Assembly (NCBI GenBank): GCA_009731375.1
Contig: BJOX01000278.1
Span: 645,522 to 684,310 of the forward strand
Length of the DNA stretch: 38,789 nt
Source: Paulinella micropora
Lineage: Eukaryota; Cercozoa; Imbricatea; Euglyphida
Direction of reading: 5' to 3'
The notes under the pieces were generated by a model. It saw only the letters and a program-made list of their open reading frames with translations, made no database searches and had not been told where the DNA came from. Positions 1 through 9,766 of the stretch are shown here, piece by piece (within the stretch, counting starts at the first letter, position 1; each line of letters opens with the position of its first letter). A program made the position numbers and the translations under genes.

Positions 1-29
1 CTCTCTCTCTCTCTCTCTCTCTCCCTCTC

Positions 30-60
<31 letters not shown>

Positions 61-84
61 TTCTTTCTCTTTCTGTGTGTGTGT

Positions 85-151
<67 letters not shown>
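1..151. repeat. (CT)n microsatellite
   Basis: Nearly pure CT dinucleotide array with short TTTC and GT interruptions (around 61-115). It begins at the window edge, so its true length is unknown. Open frames across it are only Ser/Leu repeats. Confidence 0.95.
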
Positions 152-155
<4 letters not shown>

Positions 156-156
156 C

Positions 157-475
157 ACATATGAGATACATATATTTTCTTTGTGTCTCCGTCTGCAGCT
201 CTACGTCACCGGGCACACTACCCAAGACTCGCTCTGTCTGTGCCATGTGGTGTATATATGAGATAAAAGTCTATTCTTTGCGTGTGCATTTGTGTCTCCT
301 GCTCCGGTTTGCTGGACACACTACCCAATCGGTGACTAGCTCTCTGAACCATGGGGCGTATACACCTATGCATTTACATAGATAAGATACACATGTGTAT
401 TATTTGTGTCTATGTCTGCAGGTCTACTTCACTGGCCACACTACGCAAGACTCGCTCTGTCTCTACGACGGGGCC
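157..475. repeat. Degenerate tandem repeat, three units of about 105 bp
   Basis: Three diverged units start near 157, 252 and 366. Each has an ATATGAGATA-like start, then TTTGTGTCTCC/TATG and TCTGCAG or TCCGG, then a conserved core resembling GGCACACTACCCAAGACTC. The core is seen at about 209-230, 312-330 and 434-452. No function is apparent. Confidence 0.65.
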
Positions 476-757
476 TTGCCTTTCCTGGAGCTCCAACATG
501 CCTTGGCGGCCATGCGAACCGCCTTCGTCAGCGTTGTGATCGAGGCCATTTCAGTACGCGCTTCGCCCATCGCAGGCTAGAACCTATGGACCAAACTTCG
601 CCATTTTGAAGGAAAATTGCAATTTTGTTTTCACTTGCCGTTGTCGATTTTTCCTTGAGATTGATTTCCTGGCTGTGGAACCATCTTTCGGAAGCTGGAA
701 ACAGTGAATTCCTAAATGGTGTGCTCAGCCTTGTTTATAATTACCTTGAGTATTGAG

Positions 758-759
<2 letters not shown>
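476..759. other. Unassigned non-coding sequence
   Basis: I see no conserved protein, RNA gene or repeat here. Short open frames that run in from the tandem repeat look like chance. Confidence 0.6.
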
Positions 760-808
<49 letters not shown>

Positions 809-826
809 GTAACAATAATAATGATG

Positions 827-885
<59 letters not shown>
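760..885. repeat. (AAT)n followed by (ATT)n, self-complementary microsatellite
   Basis: An AAT array (760-808) changes through AGTAACAATAATAATGATG into a TTA/ATT array (about 828-885). The two halves are reverse complements, so the block could fold as a hairpin. The SINE at 886 starts immediately after it. Confidence 0.9.
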
Positions 886-1116
886 GGACACCGTGATAGC
901 CCAGTGGTCAAGTTCTACCATCTGGGCCCTGTCGCCAGTTCGATTCCCGTCGGTGCCACCAGTATTTTCATTGAACATACCGGTCCGTCTGGAAGTGTTG
1001 GAACTGCCCGTGCGGGGGTGTCATTAGAGCCTATCGTCAATTCTTCGTACTCCCCTCACGGGTGAGACGATGGAGGCGCATGTGCAGATTTGCATCAGCC
1101 ATTGACAGAGAAGCAC

Positions 1117-1147
<31 letters not shown>
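886..1147 (+). mobile_element. tRNA-derived SINE with (ATT)n tail
   Basis: The first ~72 bases look like a tRNA gene. There is an A-box TAGCCCAGTGG (897-907) and a B-box AGTTCGATTCC (937-947) 40 bases downstream. An acceptor-like stem pairs GACACCG (887-893) with CGGTGCC (951-957), with one mismatch. A tRNA-unrelated body follows (958-1116), then an ATT tail (1117-1147). Internal Pol III promoter boxes plus a simple-repeat 3' tail are the hallmarks of a SINE. I could not define a target-site duplication because both flanks are ATT repeats. It is not a functional tRNA, since no credible anticodon arm is visible. Confidence 0.75.
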
Positions 1148-1242
1148 GTCATAGTGTATTGATCTGTCATGGCTGAGTCCAAGGACCACGCGCCTCCATC
1201 CCTCGACCCAACAGTTACACAGTGAATGTTGGGGAGGGAAGA
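1148..1242 (-). mobile_element. Inverted, partial SINE 3' end sharing the ATT tail
   Basis: Read on the minus strand this segment contains GATGGAGGCGCGTGG and CAGCCATGACAGA. These match the GATGGAGGCGCATGT and CAGCCATTGACAGAG of the SINE body upstream, and the copy runs into the same ATT array from the other side. No tRNA-like head is seen, so it is a truncated or diverged copy. The region 1243-1300 beyond it is more degenerate AAT/ATC repeat. Confidence 0.5.
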
Positions 1243-1299
1243 GTAATAATAATCATAGTAATCATAATAATCACAATCATAATCATAATAATAATACAG

Positions 1300-2560
1300 C
1301 AAGCGTTTGCTGTTCAAGATTATCTGTTGTTTCTTTGTGTCTCCTTATTTCCGTCAGACTCTCGAATAGACTAGCTACAAATTTTGTGGGTTTGTACTCA
1401 AGATGTAAGGTTTAAGAAAGCTGAGCACATCACTTGAAAGCATTTGATGTCAGTTTTCAAAAGACATGTTCCAAGTTTGGGGGGCAAAAAAAATGGTTCT
1501 GGAGAGAATTCGAATTCTTGTATCGATCAGTGCTGTCGTTTGCTTCTCGGTGCTAAGGACGTTCAAGTTTCAAAGTTAACAAGGTTTGATCTTATGTTCC
1601 TTTCAAAATACTAGAGAAGCGATGAATCTGAAGACATCCTTTGAAAGGTCCTAGGAAGGGCTTTCAAAAAACGTTTTCAGGATTGTCCTTGTGTGGAAAA
1701 GATAAGATCAAAGTTAGCTCCTTGTAGAACTTGCACGTCCCCGGCAATATTACCAAAAGACGTGCAAGGGTCAAAACCATCCTTTTTTGTCTCCTCGTTC
1801 TCTATGGAATCACGCGGATATGATGGTTCTGGAGCCATCGCTTAAAAGCTCAAGATAAGAGCTTTATCGGTCACCTCCACAAAATGTGGTCAGGTTACCG
1901 ATTAAACTACATATGCGGCGCGCCAAATTTCGAGCCGGGCAAAACACGTCAAATTTGTGGCTAGCCGCATAATATAGTATTCAAACGTCGTGCTCAGCGT
2001 TGTCGTAGCTTAAATATTGGTTGAGAAAAGTGAGATCAAACTTCATAGTTTTCTCCCTGGTAGAAATCAGAACATGGAAAGGTTGTCAGCCTTGAAGTGA
2101 GTATTGGTGCGCGGACAGTCCAGTGGCCAAGCAGCCCAGCTTCCAACTCATGGTTCTCAATCAATAATTGAGAATACGAACAATGCAGAGCGCATCGTTG
2201 GAAAGATCTTGTCAAGGGCTTTCAAAATGATCGCTGCAGCATTGTCGTATCACTTCGATTCATAGAGAACGATGAGGTCGCATGGAGTCTTCTGTCTCTT
2301 GAATGTCACAAGTAATATTCACGTCGCAGCCCGCTAGGAATGCAGTTGTCAAGTAATGTGTATTACTACATATTCATGCGCCATTGGTAGGGCCTCCTCG
2401 TCGTATGTACAGTGTCAGGCAGAAAGGTTGTAGTAGATTCGATCATACGAATTCAGTAAGAAGACAACTGAGTGGTTGTTTACGAATCCAGTTTAATAGC
2501 AGATTTTCTCACTGTTTACTAATGCTATGGTGACTTATATGTAACTGCAGTGTATATGTT
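1300..2560. other. Gene-free stretch
   Basis: No open frame with protein-like composition on either strand. Short phrases such as GGGCTTTCAAAA (near 1660 and 2217) and AGAGAACGATGAGG recur loosely, hinting at old diverged repeats. I cannot define any element. Confidence 0.55.
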
Positions 2561-2562
2561 AT

Positions 2563-2626
2563 GCATATATATATATATGTGTGTGTGTGTATGTATATAT
2601 ATATACATATATATATATATACATAG

Positions 2627-2663
<37 letters not shown>
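2563..2663. repeat. (AT)n and (GT)n microsatellite
   Basis: Alternating ATAT and GTGT blocks (2563-2590, 2595-2663). The array ends exactly where the dispersed repeat at 2661 begins. Confidence 0.9.
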
Positions 2664-2819
2664 AGTTTGGATACAACCCGAAGGGATAAATACACAACGA
2701 ACTCTTATTAAAAGACTCTATGGCTGCAAACAGCCCTAACTCCTAAGAGTAGGTGAAATACCAGTAAATAGCTGAGAGGTCACTTCGTTTATTACGTTGA
2801 TTTCTACTGGTTTGCAGAC
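2661..2819 (+). repeat. Dispersed repeat, copy 1 (inverted copy at 35188-35352)
   Basis: This segment matches the reverse complement of 35188-35352 over about 160 bases. Shared blocks include GTGAGTTTG, ACAACGAACTCTTA, CTATGGCTGCA, GGTGAAATACCAGTAAATAG and GGTCACTTCGTTTATT. Each copy has a microsatellite against the same end: GT here, AGG at the other. No coding capacity, tRNA boxes or terminal repeats are seen. It could be a short non-autonomous element. Confidence 0.75.
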
Positions 2820-4573
2820 TTGGTTTGCAAAGTACGGTCTTGGGTGAACGTAGATTGTGAGTAGCTGTTAGGCGACACTTGAAGTTAAATGTGCAAAGTA
2901 CTTGAAGGTGGCTTCAAGTTCAAGTCATTGTCACAGTGTTCAAGTGGAAGTCCTGAACTTTCATTTGGGAAAGTCTTTCTGAGCCTAATGGCTGTGCACG
3001 CAGTGCACGGCAAATATCATTTTATGTTCTCTTGACTGTGTTCCCCAAAATTCACCGGTTTTGCGGTTTTCGGCATATCATGGGAAAAATGCAGCCGAGA
3101 AGGGGAAAATTGCATTTGCTGTAAAAACGTTGATTAAATCGTTTGAAGTCATTCCTGGACGAAATCGAAAGCTAGTTAGTCAAGTCGTGCAGAGGGGAAT
3201 CTAACTGATCTGTCAAAAACAGTAAAATATCAACTGTAGTGGTTTTGGCCGGTCGTTAAAGTGCTCAGGGTGAGTGACGAACGATTGGTCAGTGACTTGT
3301 CTCAGAAAAAAAAAAGATAGGAGAAAAGAGAAAGATGAATATCCGAAGTTTAAATCCAGGAGGAGGATGAAAAAGAAGTGCGTCGATGTGTAGCGCAGTG
3401 TAGACGGAGATCAGCAGGGGCCGGATATCGGGATGCGGAAGCGGGACTGAGACAATCGAGGCGCAGTAGCGATGCGTTGATATCGGGGAGATGACGTCGA
3501 GCCGTAGGAAGCTAGGTGGCCATGTATCGCACAGCCGAGATGAACCAAATTTAATATACCAATTATGCCCACGTGACCTGAAAGTATGCATGAGAAATAC
3601 ACAGAAAAAAACACAAAACCCTCTCTAAACATGACTTTTACCAATCTCTACCCCGCAAAAACCGTCAAATAAAAAAAAATTAGTGCGGCCTTCACTTCAA
3701 AGGCTACGTATGTCGATAGGCATGTTTGTTCAAATATTTTTTGGAAATTTTTCTGGTTTCCTCTCCGGGACTTGGCATGGTCTTGTCAAATATTGCCAAA
3801 GAAATTCACGAACCGGCGCCACTAAAATCATGTCGGAGGTCAAGTTCATCGCAGCAGCTAAATGTTCAAACCACATCGTTTCAAGCAAAAGCAAACATGA
3901 CGCAAGTGTTTGTTTTAGAAAAAAGGTGCAGCTCACTTCTTGAAATCCTTATCATGATTGTCGACTCCAAAGTTCAGATTTCAGGACATAGCCAGCCGTA
4001 TGGTGTTTTTAACTGAAAAATGCTGTTTGCATGATGCACTTTGCACTCACTCATTTTTACGCACCCAAGTGCAAAAATGAATTCACATGTTATGTTGAGT
4101 AATCCTGCCTAAGTGTTTTTGCAGAGGAGTACGGTGGAAAACGAAGACTAGGAAAACATAGATCGAAAATTAGTTTGTCAAAATTCAGAACATACTCTGG
4201 AACACAGCAATACCTTTAATACCTTGAAAAACTAAACCTCCTGCAACACTTTTCCAATAAAAACATTGAACTCTGTGCGAACAGCGCTTCAGAATCTTGA
4301 ATATTGAATGAGTTTACCTGCTGCGAAGTTGATGGGGCCTCTAACGACCACTAGAACCTTCATATGATGCCAATATAATCACTGAGGTGTTCAGATTCGA
4401 TGAGGATGATTGTTGACCTTCATTCATAAAAGGGCGACCAAGTACTACACAGGGATACTTTGGTCGTGGCGCAGCTTGTCTAGGGACGATGGCGGGCCAA
4501 GTGGGAAAAGCGCTGGGCTGTGGCGGATGAAGCCGGTACGATGGGTAAAACCCACTTGAGAGTGGTGAGGTGG
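2820..4573. other. Gene-free stretch
   Basis: Short open frames at 3289-3644 (minus) and 3683-4016 (plus) have no recognisable motif and no codon signal. The segment 4000-4573 lies downstream of the retro A pol stop and could hold its 3' untranslated region or LTR. No second copy exists in the window to test this. Confidence 0.5.
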
Positions 4574-6522
4574 CTATTCCTTCGATGTAGCTTGTTTACC
4601 TTTCTGGAAGACATGAAGCGGGAAGGATTCGCCGGTGATGAGAGGGCCTTTGAGACGCTTAAGAACGCTGGCGGGAAGTAGGCCTTTGTCTTTGTTGGTC
4701 TTATGAGAGCGCCACTCGATGTATCGATGAACGACTTGATCGTTTGTTGTGTCGAAGAGAGGGGCTTCCAGTGGGCCAATGGATTACCCCAGCGTTGGAT
4801 AATGGTTTGGTCCTTTGTGTCTTCGTAGATGGGACGGAAGAGAGGGTTCTTGTCTGAGGTCGTACCGAGCTGGTGAACTACGAGGTCGTTTTCCTCGTTC
4901 TCTGGGTCCTCGTCTAAAACGATGCCAAGTTTAACCTGATCGCGGTCACCGGGCGCGTGTAACGGTGGTGTACGCGCTGACATAAGTTGTGACAGCGGTG
5001 CGGGCGCTTTTCAACAGTGCGATCTGTTCGGACGACTGTATTGACAGTGTCGGTGATGCGTCGAGGGCGGCGCTGGAAGCGGTAGCGCGGGCATTAACAA
5101 TCTCCGGCGAGTCGAAGAAGTCCAACGTGCAGCGGGGCTTGCGGGCGAGCATTCCTTCAAAGGCAGTAGTGCCGGTTGCTGTAGATACGTATGTGTTCTG
5201 AGCGAAGGAGAGAGAAGGGATGATGCTGGGCCAGTTGGTCTTTTCTGCCTTAGGGAGAGACTGGATAGCCGTGCGGATTGCTTTGTGGCGGCATTCAACG
5301 TAGCCGAGTTGATGATGCGAGTAGGGCGCGGTGGTGAGCCATTCGAGGCCGGCGGAGACAGAGATGACTGAAGATTGATCGGGGTCAATGGTGACTGCGA
5401 TACCTTGTCGGAGGGTTAGTTCGGCTGAGCCGGCGGAGACAGAGATGACGTCTTCGGTCCAGAGAGGGGCCGTGAAGCTGTCCTGTCGTTGTGCGTTGAT
5501 GATTTGCTGGCGTGTAACGCGCTGTGCATGCGATGTAGCAACGAGAGGATAGATGTAGTGTTGCTCCATTCCAAGTCTATGTACGAGCCAGACGAGGTTG
5601 TCGTCAAGGAACAAGATCTTGCGGCATTGCTCGACGATCGTCTGTGGAAGAGTTTCATCGGGAATGCAATGAACCAAGTCTTGAGGCATGAGCAGTGCGA
5701 AGGGCTTGCGGAGAGCAAACATGTCGCGGGCAACCATCGGGGAGAGTTCAGCAGAGGGAATGACAATGGCCAAGTCCCATGGGGCTTGAATGCTACGTAG
5801 AGTGGGGCCGCCGCGGAGGATCCGGCAAGATAGGGACTTGAGACGGGTATCCAGGGCCGCGTGTGTGCCTTCAACTGCTAACCAAAGGGTAGAGCCTGCT
5901 CGGGGTGCTGGAAGGGTGGATAAGAGCTGTAGAGTCGCCTCGGCTTCGCCAATCAGGGTGGGCTGGCCGGGGGCGATGCAAGGGACACGTGAGAGACCGT
6001 CGGGGAGTTGGTTTTGCTTACCTGGTAGATATTTGACTTTGAATCGAATCGTCTGAAGGTGCTCCAAAACCCAGTTGACGACCACGGGGCTGCGAGCGTG
6101 CCATAGCCACAAAAGGGGACGGTGATCTGTGACGATGGTGAGTTCGTGGTCGCTGGCATCGATGTAGTAGCGGCACTGTTGAATACCGTAGATGACGCCG
6201 TAGGCTTCACGAACGTAGGTCGCCCATCGTGTTTGCGTGTCTGTAAGCTTCTGGGAGAAGTACTGGATGACCGGAGCGTTGCGCTCTGGGCCATTATGAA
6301 GTGCGCTGCCAATGCCGATCTGGCTTCCGTCCGTCCGGAGGTAGAGTCGTTGCGATGGCTCATACTTCACCAGAATGGGGAGCGTAGTGAGGACACGGCG
6401 GAGCTTCTTCATGCATTTCCGCTCATCTCGGGTCAGGTAAGGGGCACCGGAGGGCCGAGCATGAGTGGATTTGAGAAGATTGGTCAGAGGTGCCACTAAT
6501 CGGGAATAGTCAGGGATATGAG
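4574..6522 (-). pseudogene. Retro A pol, 3' half: RNase H, partial integrase, C-terminal tail
   Basis: Minus-strand Ty3/gypsy-like pol fragment. In order it shows the end of the RT connection (AHIPDYSRLVAPLTNLLKS), then RNase H with all four acidic positions: TDGS, REAYGVIYG, TDHRPL and DGLSR, the last in the usual gypsy tether position. A linker and only the last part of the integrase core follow, with the catalytic Glu in GYVECRHK. The integrase zinc finger and the first two catalytic Asp are missing. The frame changes near 4985 and again before a C-terminal tail containing VVHRYIEWRSHKTNK, which stops at 4574. It joins the fragment at 15205-17108 once the transposon and one copy of its CTTG duplication are removed. 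No LTR was recognised. Non-functional. Confidence 0.8.
5349..5453 (-). repeat. Short direct repeat at an integrase deletion
   Basis: A 20-odd base repeat (plus-strand core GCCGGCGGAGACAGAGATGAC) occurs at about 5350-5370 and 5433-5453. In retro A it encodes VISVSAG twice. It lies where the integrase zinc finger and first two catalytic Asp should be, so it probably marks the deletion scar. Confidence 0.6.
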
Positions 6523-6526
6523 CTTG
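6523..6526. other. Target-site duplication CTTG, left
   Basis: CTTG sits directly outside the left inverted repeat and recurs at 15201-15204 outside the right one. Removing the transposon and one CTTG restores an uninterrupted retro A reading frame (TNFIQ followed by AHIPDYS). Confidence 0.9.
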
Positions 6527-7115
6527 AACATCCCTTACTGTGGAAAGGACTTGTCCCTTTTGCCACTTTTGCAACCGGCAACTACTAAAATCATAGTGGC
6601 AAATTTCGGTAAGGTTTATATGTTTATTTTGATTATTTGTGTTGGGACATCATGTCTGATTAATAAAAACCAATTTTTAATGTTTTTTCAAGTAACCAGG
6701 ATCACTAGATTGGCAAAAGTATAGCAAAATAGTGGCAAATATTTTTACTGATTAGTTACTTCTTATTTGCAAGTTTTCTGCTGAATTTTTACTGTGATTT
6801 CAAAGCATTAAGTTGAACTAAGTAATAAATTAATCAAAAATCAATTTTACATCATATTACATCATACATCACAATTGTGCGGGTGGCACCAGCACTTGAA
6901 ATTTGTGACACTTGCCACTCGAAATTAGTTAAAGTCATTTATACATATGTGGCAGAGAGAAACCTAGCACGGCAGATTTTACTGCTTAATTCATTTAAAG
7001 TAGCACGGAATAGCTAAATTTAATTTAATTTTCAATTATTAATAAATAACTTATCATAGTCAATGAACATTTCCGTTGTGACGTCACACTTCAAGTTGCA
7101 ATTTACTCAAACACT
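6527..7115 (+). repeat. Left terminal inverted repeat
   Basis: Reverse complement of 14604-15200. The core 6527-7098 is a near-match to 14629-15200, with a weaker extension sharing AATTTAC-CAAACACT. It contains several GTGGCAAA/TTTGCCAC motifs. It is strongly AT-rich and non-coding. Confidence 0.9.
6559..6918. promoter_or_regulatory. Subterminal GTGGCAAA motif cluster, possible transposase binding sites
   Basis: TTTGCCAC (6559-6566), GTGGCAAA (6596-6603), TTGGCAAA (6710-6717), GTGGCAAA (6732-6739) and TTGCCAC (6912-6918) occur in both orientations, and are mirrored in the right repeat. Clustered subterminal repeats are typical transposase-binding sites in many DNA transposons. Their role here is inferred. 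Confidence 0.45.
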
Positions 7116-7261
7116 GTTTTAATAAAAATATTTGTGATCAGCATTATTTTTTGTCACGATTCAAAGTAATTAATAATAAATATCAGTACTGATATATTGA
7201 ATAAACAGAAAACAGTGAAATCAATGATTCTAAATTTTACGACTTAGGAAAATTAGCAGTA

Positions 7262-7690
7262 CTAATACTGCTGTGAAGGCAGACGATTACCAACGGAAAA
7301 ACTGACTAAAAAGTTGTTGTTGGCGAGCTGTTCCTGCCGCAAATGATGCTCGTGATCGATTCTTCTCTGCTCTTGCAGAAAATGATATTGCAACAAAGAT
7401 TGTTGCTGATGTCCTTGTCTAGAAGGGCCAGGCGATGCAAACGATGGCTTGTTAGACTGAGACAAACTTATCTGTTGAAACGGTTGGATTTGAAGAGAAT
7501 TGTTTTCTTCCTCTTCGTCTTCCTCTGTGGGCTCTTGTTGCTGAACAGGCATCTTCAATTTTTTGTTCCCACTTTGGCGGCGCGAGCTGGTACTTGCGTC
7601 CTTTGCAACGTCCGACTTAGTTTTCAAATTGATCTCGTTACGAAGGGATGAGAATTCAGAGGACAATTTGGTAAGGACATCAACTTACTT
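7262..7690 (-). CDS. Transposon second gene, C-terminal segment
   Basis: Continuation of the minus-strand gene after a one-base frame change or short splice near 7680-7690. The open frame gives LTKLSSEFSSLRNEINLK, which looks like a short coiled coil. A Lys/Glu-rich stretch with an acidic run (EEDEEEE) follows, then a Gln-rich tail ending in a stop at 7262. Low-complexity Gln and acidic segments suggest a nuclear or DNA-associated protein, but that is only compositional. I do not recognise a family. Confidence 0.45.
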
Positions 7691-8650
7691 AGCGCTATCA
7701 TCCCTCGAGGCAGTAGAATGAATTTCAAAGCAGATTGAACCGCGCTGTCAACAATCGATGCCACATCTACGGTGGGCGTTGCAGATTCTGAGGGGCCGGG
7801 CGGTGTGAAATGTGATGACGTCAACTCAACCTTACTTTCACTGCCGACTTCCGTCTTACCCCCCTGTTTTGTCTTTGAAACCTTTTGCTTTTTTGGTTGC
7901 TTCTGCTTGATGGGTTTGACGGGAAGTGATGGTGCCGTATCTTCCACCACGATTTCCTCTTTTGGTGTACTCTTTGGCAATTTGCACTCCCTCTTCGGCC
8001 GGCCAGTCTCTGAGAGTTGGGTTGACTGCGGTTGATCCCCCATCCACACGAAGTCGTACACCACGGGAAGTTGATCAGTGGGAGTATTTTCATCTGCCAT
8101 AAGTTGTAAGTCCTGCTTAATCTCTGTGTTCCACTTTTCTAGTGCCATAGGAGCCTTCGCTTCCTTAGGCATCTGAGGGTCGATGACACTCAAAGAGGCA
8201 ATTTGATATTGCGCAAAGACCTTGCCTGTGGTCTTATCCTGCACTACGCGCTGAATCAAAACGGACTTTGATACATCACTGATATCATTCGAGCCAGAGT
8301 TCAGGAATTGCCGCGATAGCTTACAGCCGGCTCTGCAAGCAAAATATGGCAATTGAAATTCAGATGAAAAACTAGCAAGTGAATACCCGATTGCGGTTAA
8401 CACCTCCTTCTCACGGCTGACCAGAGTTGATCTGGGCTTGATAATAAGGTTCTTAAGATTGCGTGAAATAAGAGACTCCAACACCGCGTAACTCTCCCGT
8501 TTGCCAGTGGTGGCATTGCGATAATGCAACACCGTACCGGTAGCTGTTGCGGCGCCTTCAAACTTATACATGCGCGATTCGTGGCAGACTAGTCCATCGG
8601 AGGGTGCTGGGTGTTCTTTTCCTTCTTCACGTTCTTTTGTTTGTTTTTTT
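7691..8650 (-). CDS. Transposon second gene, conserved-looking domain of unknown function
   Basis: About 310 codons of normal amino-acid composition. The frame is open upstream of the Met at 8571 (SDGLVCHESRMYKFEGAA), so that Met is probably not the true start. It is the only globular-looking part of the minus-strand gene, with segments such as GTVLHYRNATTGKRESYAVL, LPYFACRAGCKLSRQFL and VVYDFVWMGDQPQ. A basic proline-rich tail with KPIKQKQPKKQK (possible nuclear localisation) follows. It reads on from the Asn/Thr repeat encoded by the GTT array and continues into 7262-7690 after a frame change. It is probably an accessory protein of the transposon. I recognise no family. Confidence 0.55.
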
Positions 8651-9640
8651 CTGTGCTCTCTTCTTTCTTTGTACCCTTGTCGCTGTCATTGTTGTTGTTG
8701 TTGCTATTGTTGTTGTTGTTGCTATTGTTGTTGTTGTTGCTATTGTTGTTGTTGTTGTTGTCGTTGTCGTTGTTGTTGTTGTTGTTGTTGTTGTTGTTAT
8801 CGTGTTGTTGTTCTTGTTGTCGTTGTTGTTGTTCTTGTTGTTGTTGTTCTTGTTGTCCTTGTTGTTGTTGTTGTGGTTGTTGTTGTTGTTGTTGTTGTTG
8901 TTGTCACCTTCTTTCTTTGGTGGCGGGGTTTCATCGTTCAACTCTCGCAGTGCCTCTGCTCTTTCTTTTTCCCTTGGCTCTTTCTCTCTCTGCTCTCTCT
9001 CCTCTTTGTCTTTCTGTTTTTTTTCTTCTCTTTCTTTGTCCTGTCTGTTTTTTTCTTGTTGCGCTTCTCTGTCTTTCTGTTCCTTGTCCACCCTTTCTTT
9101 CTCGCGCTGTTGTGCTTTCTTTGCTGTGTCATCTTGTATTTTCTTCAGCTCAACTTTTTCTGCTTCGCCTCTTCTTCTGTCAACTTCTCTCTTTCCACTT
9201 TTCTTCTCTTCGTCTTAGTACCTTCTGTTTCCTTGTCATCTTTTTGTCGTTTGTTTTTGTTTGCTTGCTTCTTCTTCTTCTTTGCCTCATCTGTGTTTGT
9301 CACTGGCTTCTCTTGCTCTGCCTCTGGCTTCTCTTTCTCTGCCCCTGTCTTGTCGTTCTCTGGTTTCTCTCCCTCTGCCTTGTCCTCTTTCTTCTTGTTT
9401 TCTTTCTTCTTTTTTTCTTTCTTGCTGGTATCTTTCTTCTTCTTTTCTTCTGTGACTTCAGCTCTCTTGGGTGGGTTTCTCAGTCTTTTGCCCTCTGAAC
9501 CCCCTTCCTCCCATCTCTCTCCCTTAAGGGGCTTCAAGTTCTTGTAACGAATAGTTTGTCCTCCTACCTGGTTGTGCCACATGGCTTCGGTAGGCCAGTC
9601 ACAGAACAGACTTGGCCTCATTGTACGACTCCTAATCTAC
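8627..9640 (-). CDS. Transposon second gene, Lys/Glu-rich central region
   Basis: Minus-strand coding block made of two frames joined by one frame change near 9150. The upstream part (9621-9145) contains TEAMWHNQVGGQTIRYKNLK followed by a long KKE/KEK-rich stretch. The downstream part continues as KKIQDDTAKKAQQREKER, then a charged, probably helical region ending DETPPPKKEGD and an Asn tract. The composition suggests a long charged alpha-helix or coiled coil. The Asn/Thr tract is encoded by the GTT array at 8693-8905 and is where frames change again. It joins 7691-8650 downstream and probably the exon at 9641-9766 upstream. Confidence 0.45.
8693..8905. repeat. (GTT)n microsatellite inside a coding region
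   Basis: GTT triplets with scattered CTT, GCT and GTC variants, including a repeated unit of GTTGTTGTTGTTGCTATT. On the minus strand it reads as Asn or Thr runs depending on frame. Length change here would swap or break the downstream frame. Confidence 0.9.
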
Positions 9641-9766
9641 CTCTGTCCCCCAAACAAACTTCTTGTCGGCCCCAACCGCCCCCAACACCGTCCAGTTGTC
9701 TTCCGCATTTGCCGCGACCCAGACGGTGCCATCCACATGTTTGCGCCAGCCAAAAAGCTCAAGGAC
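9641..9766 (-). CDS. Probable exon of the transposon second gene
   Basis: Exactly 42 codons bounded on the minus strand by an acceptor-like TGACAACTGCAG and a donor-like GTAGAT. The translation is Trp- and Val-rich (HVDGTVWVAANAEDNW, then GADKKFVWGTE) with normal composition, unlike the other frames. A short intron or a stop plus frameshift would link it to the next coding block. The first exon and start codon were not identified. Confidence 0.4.

Noticed and set aside
886-958. Functional tRNA gene
   Set aside because: Box A and B are good, but no proper anticodon arm is visible and the sequence continues into a SINE body and ATT tail.
760-1065. Poly-Asn/Tyr/Ile frames
   Set aside because: AAT/ATT array running into a SINE.
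3289-4016. Short frames of 70-100 codons on both strands
   Set aside because: No motif, no splice context and overlapping frames of similar length, so probably chance.
8547-9547. Plus-strand open frames rich in Val, Leu, Cys and Phe (up to 325 codons)
   Set aside because: They are antisense to the Lys/Glu-rich minus-strand coding region and the GTT array. Composition marks them as shadows, not membrane proteins.
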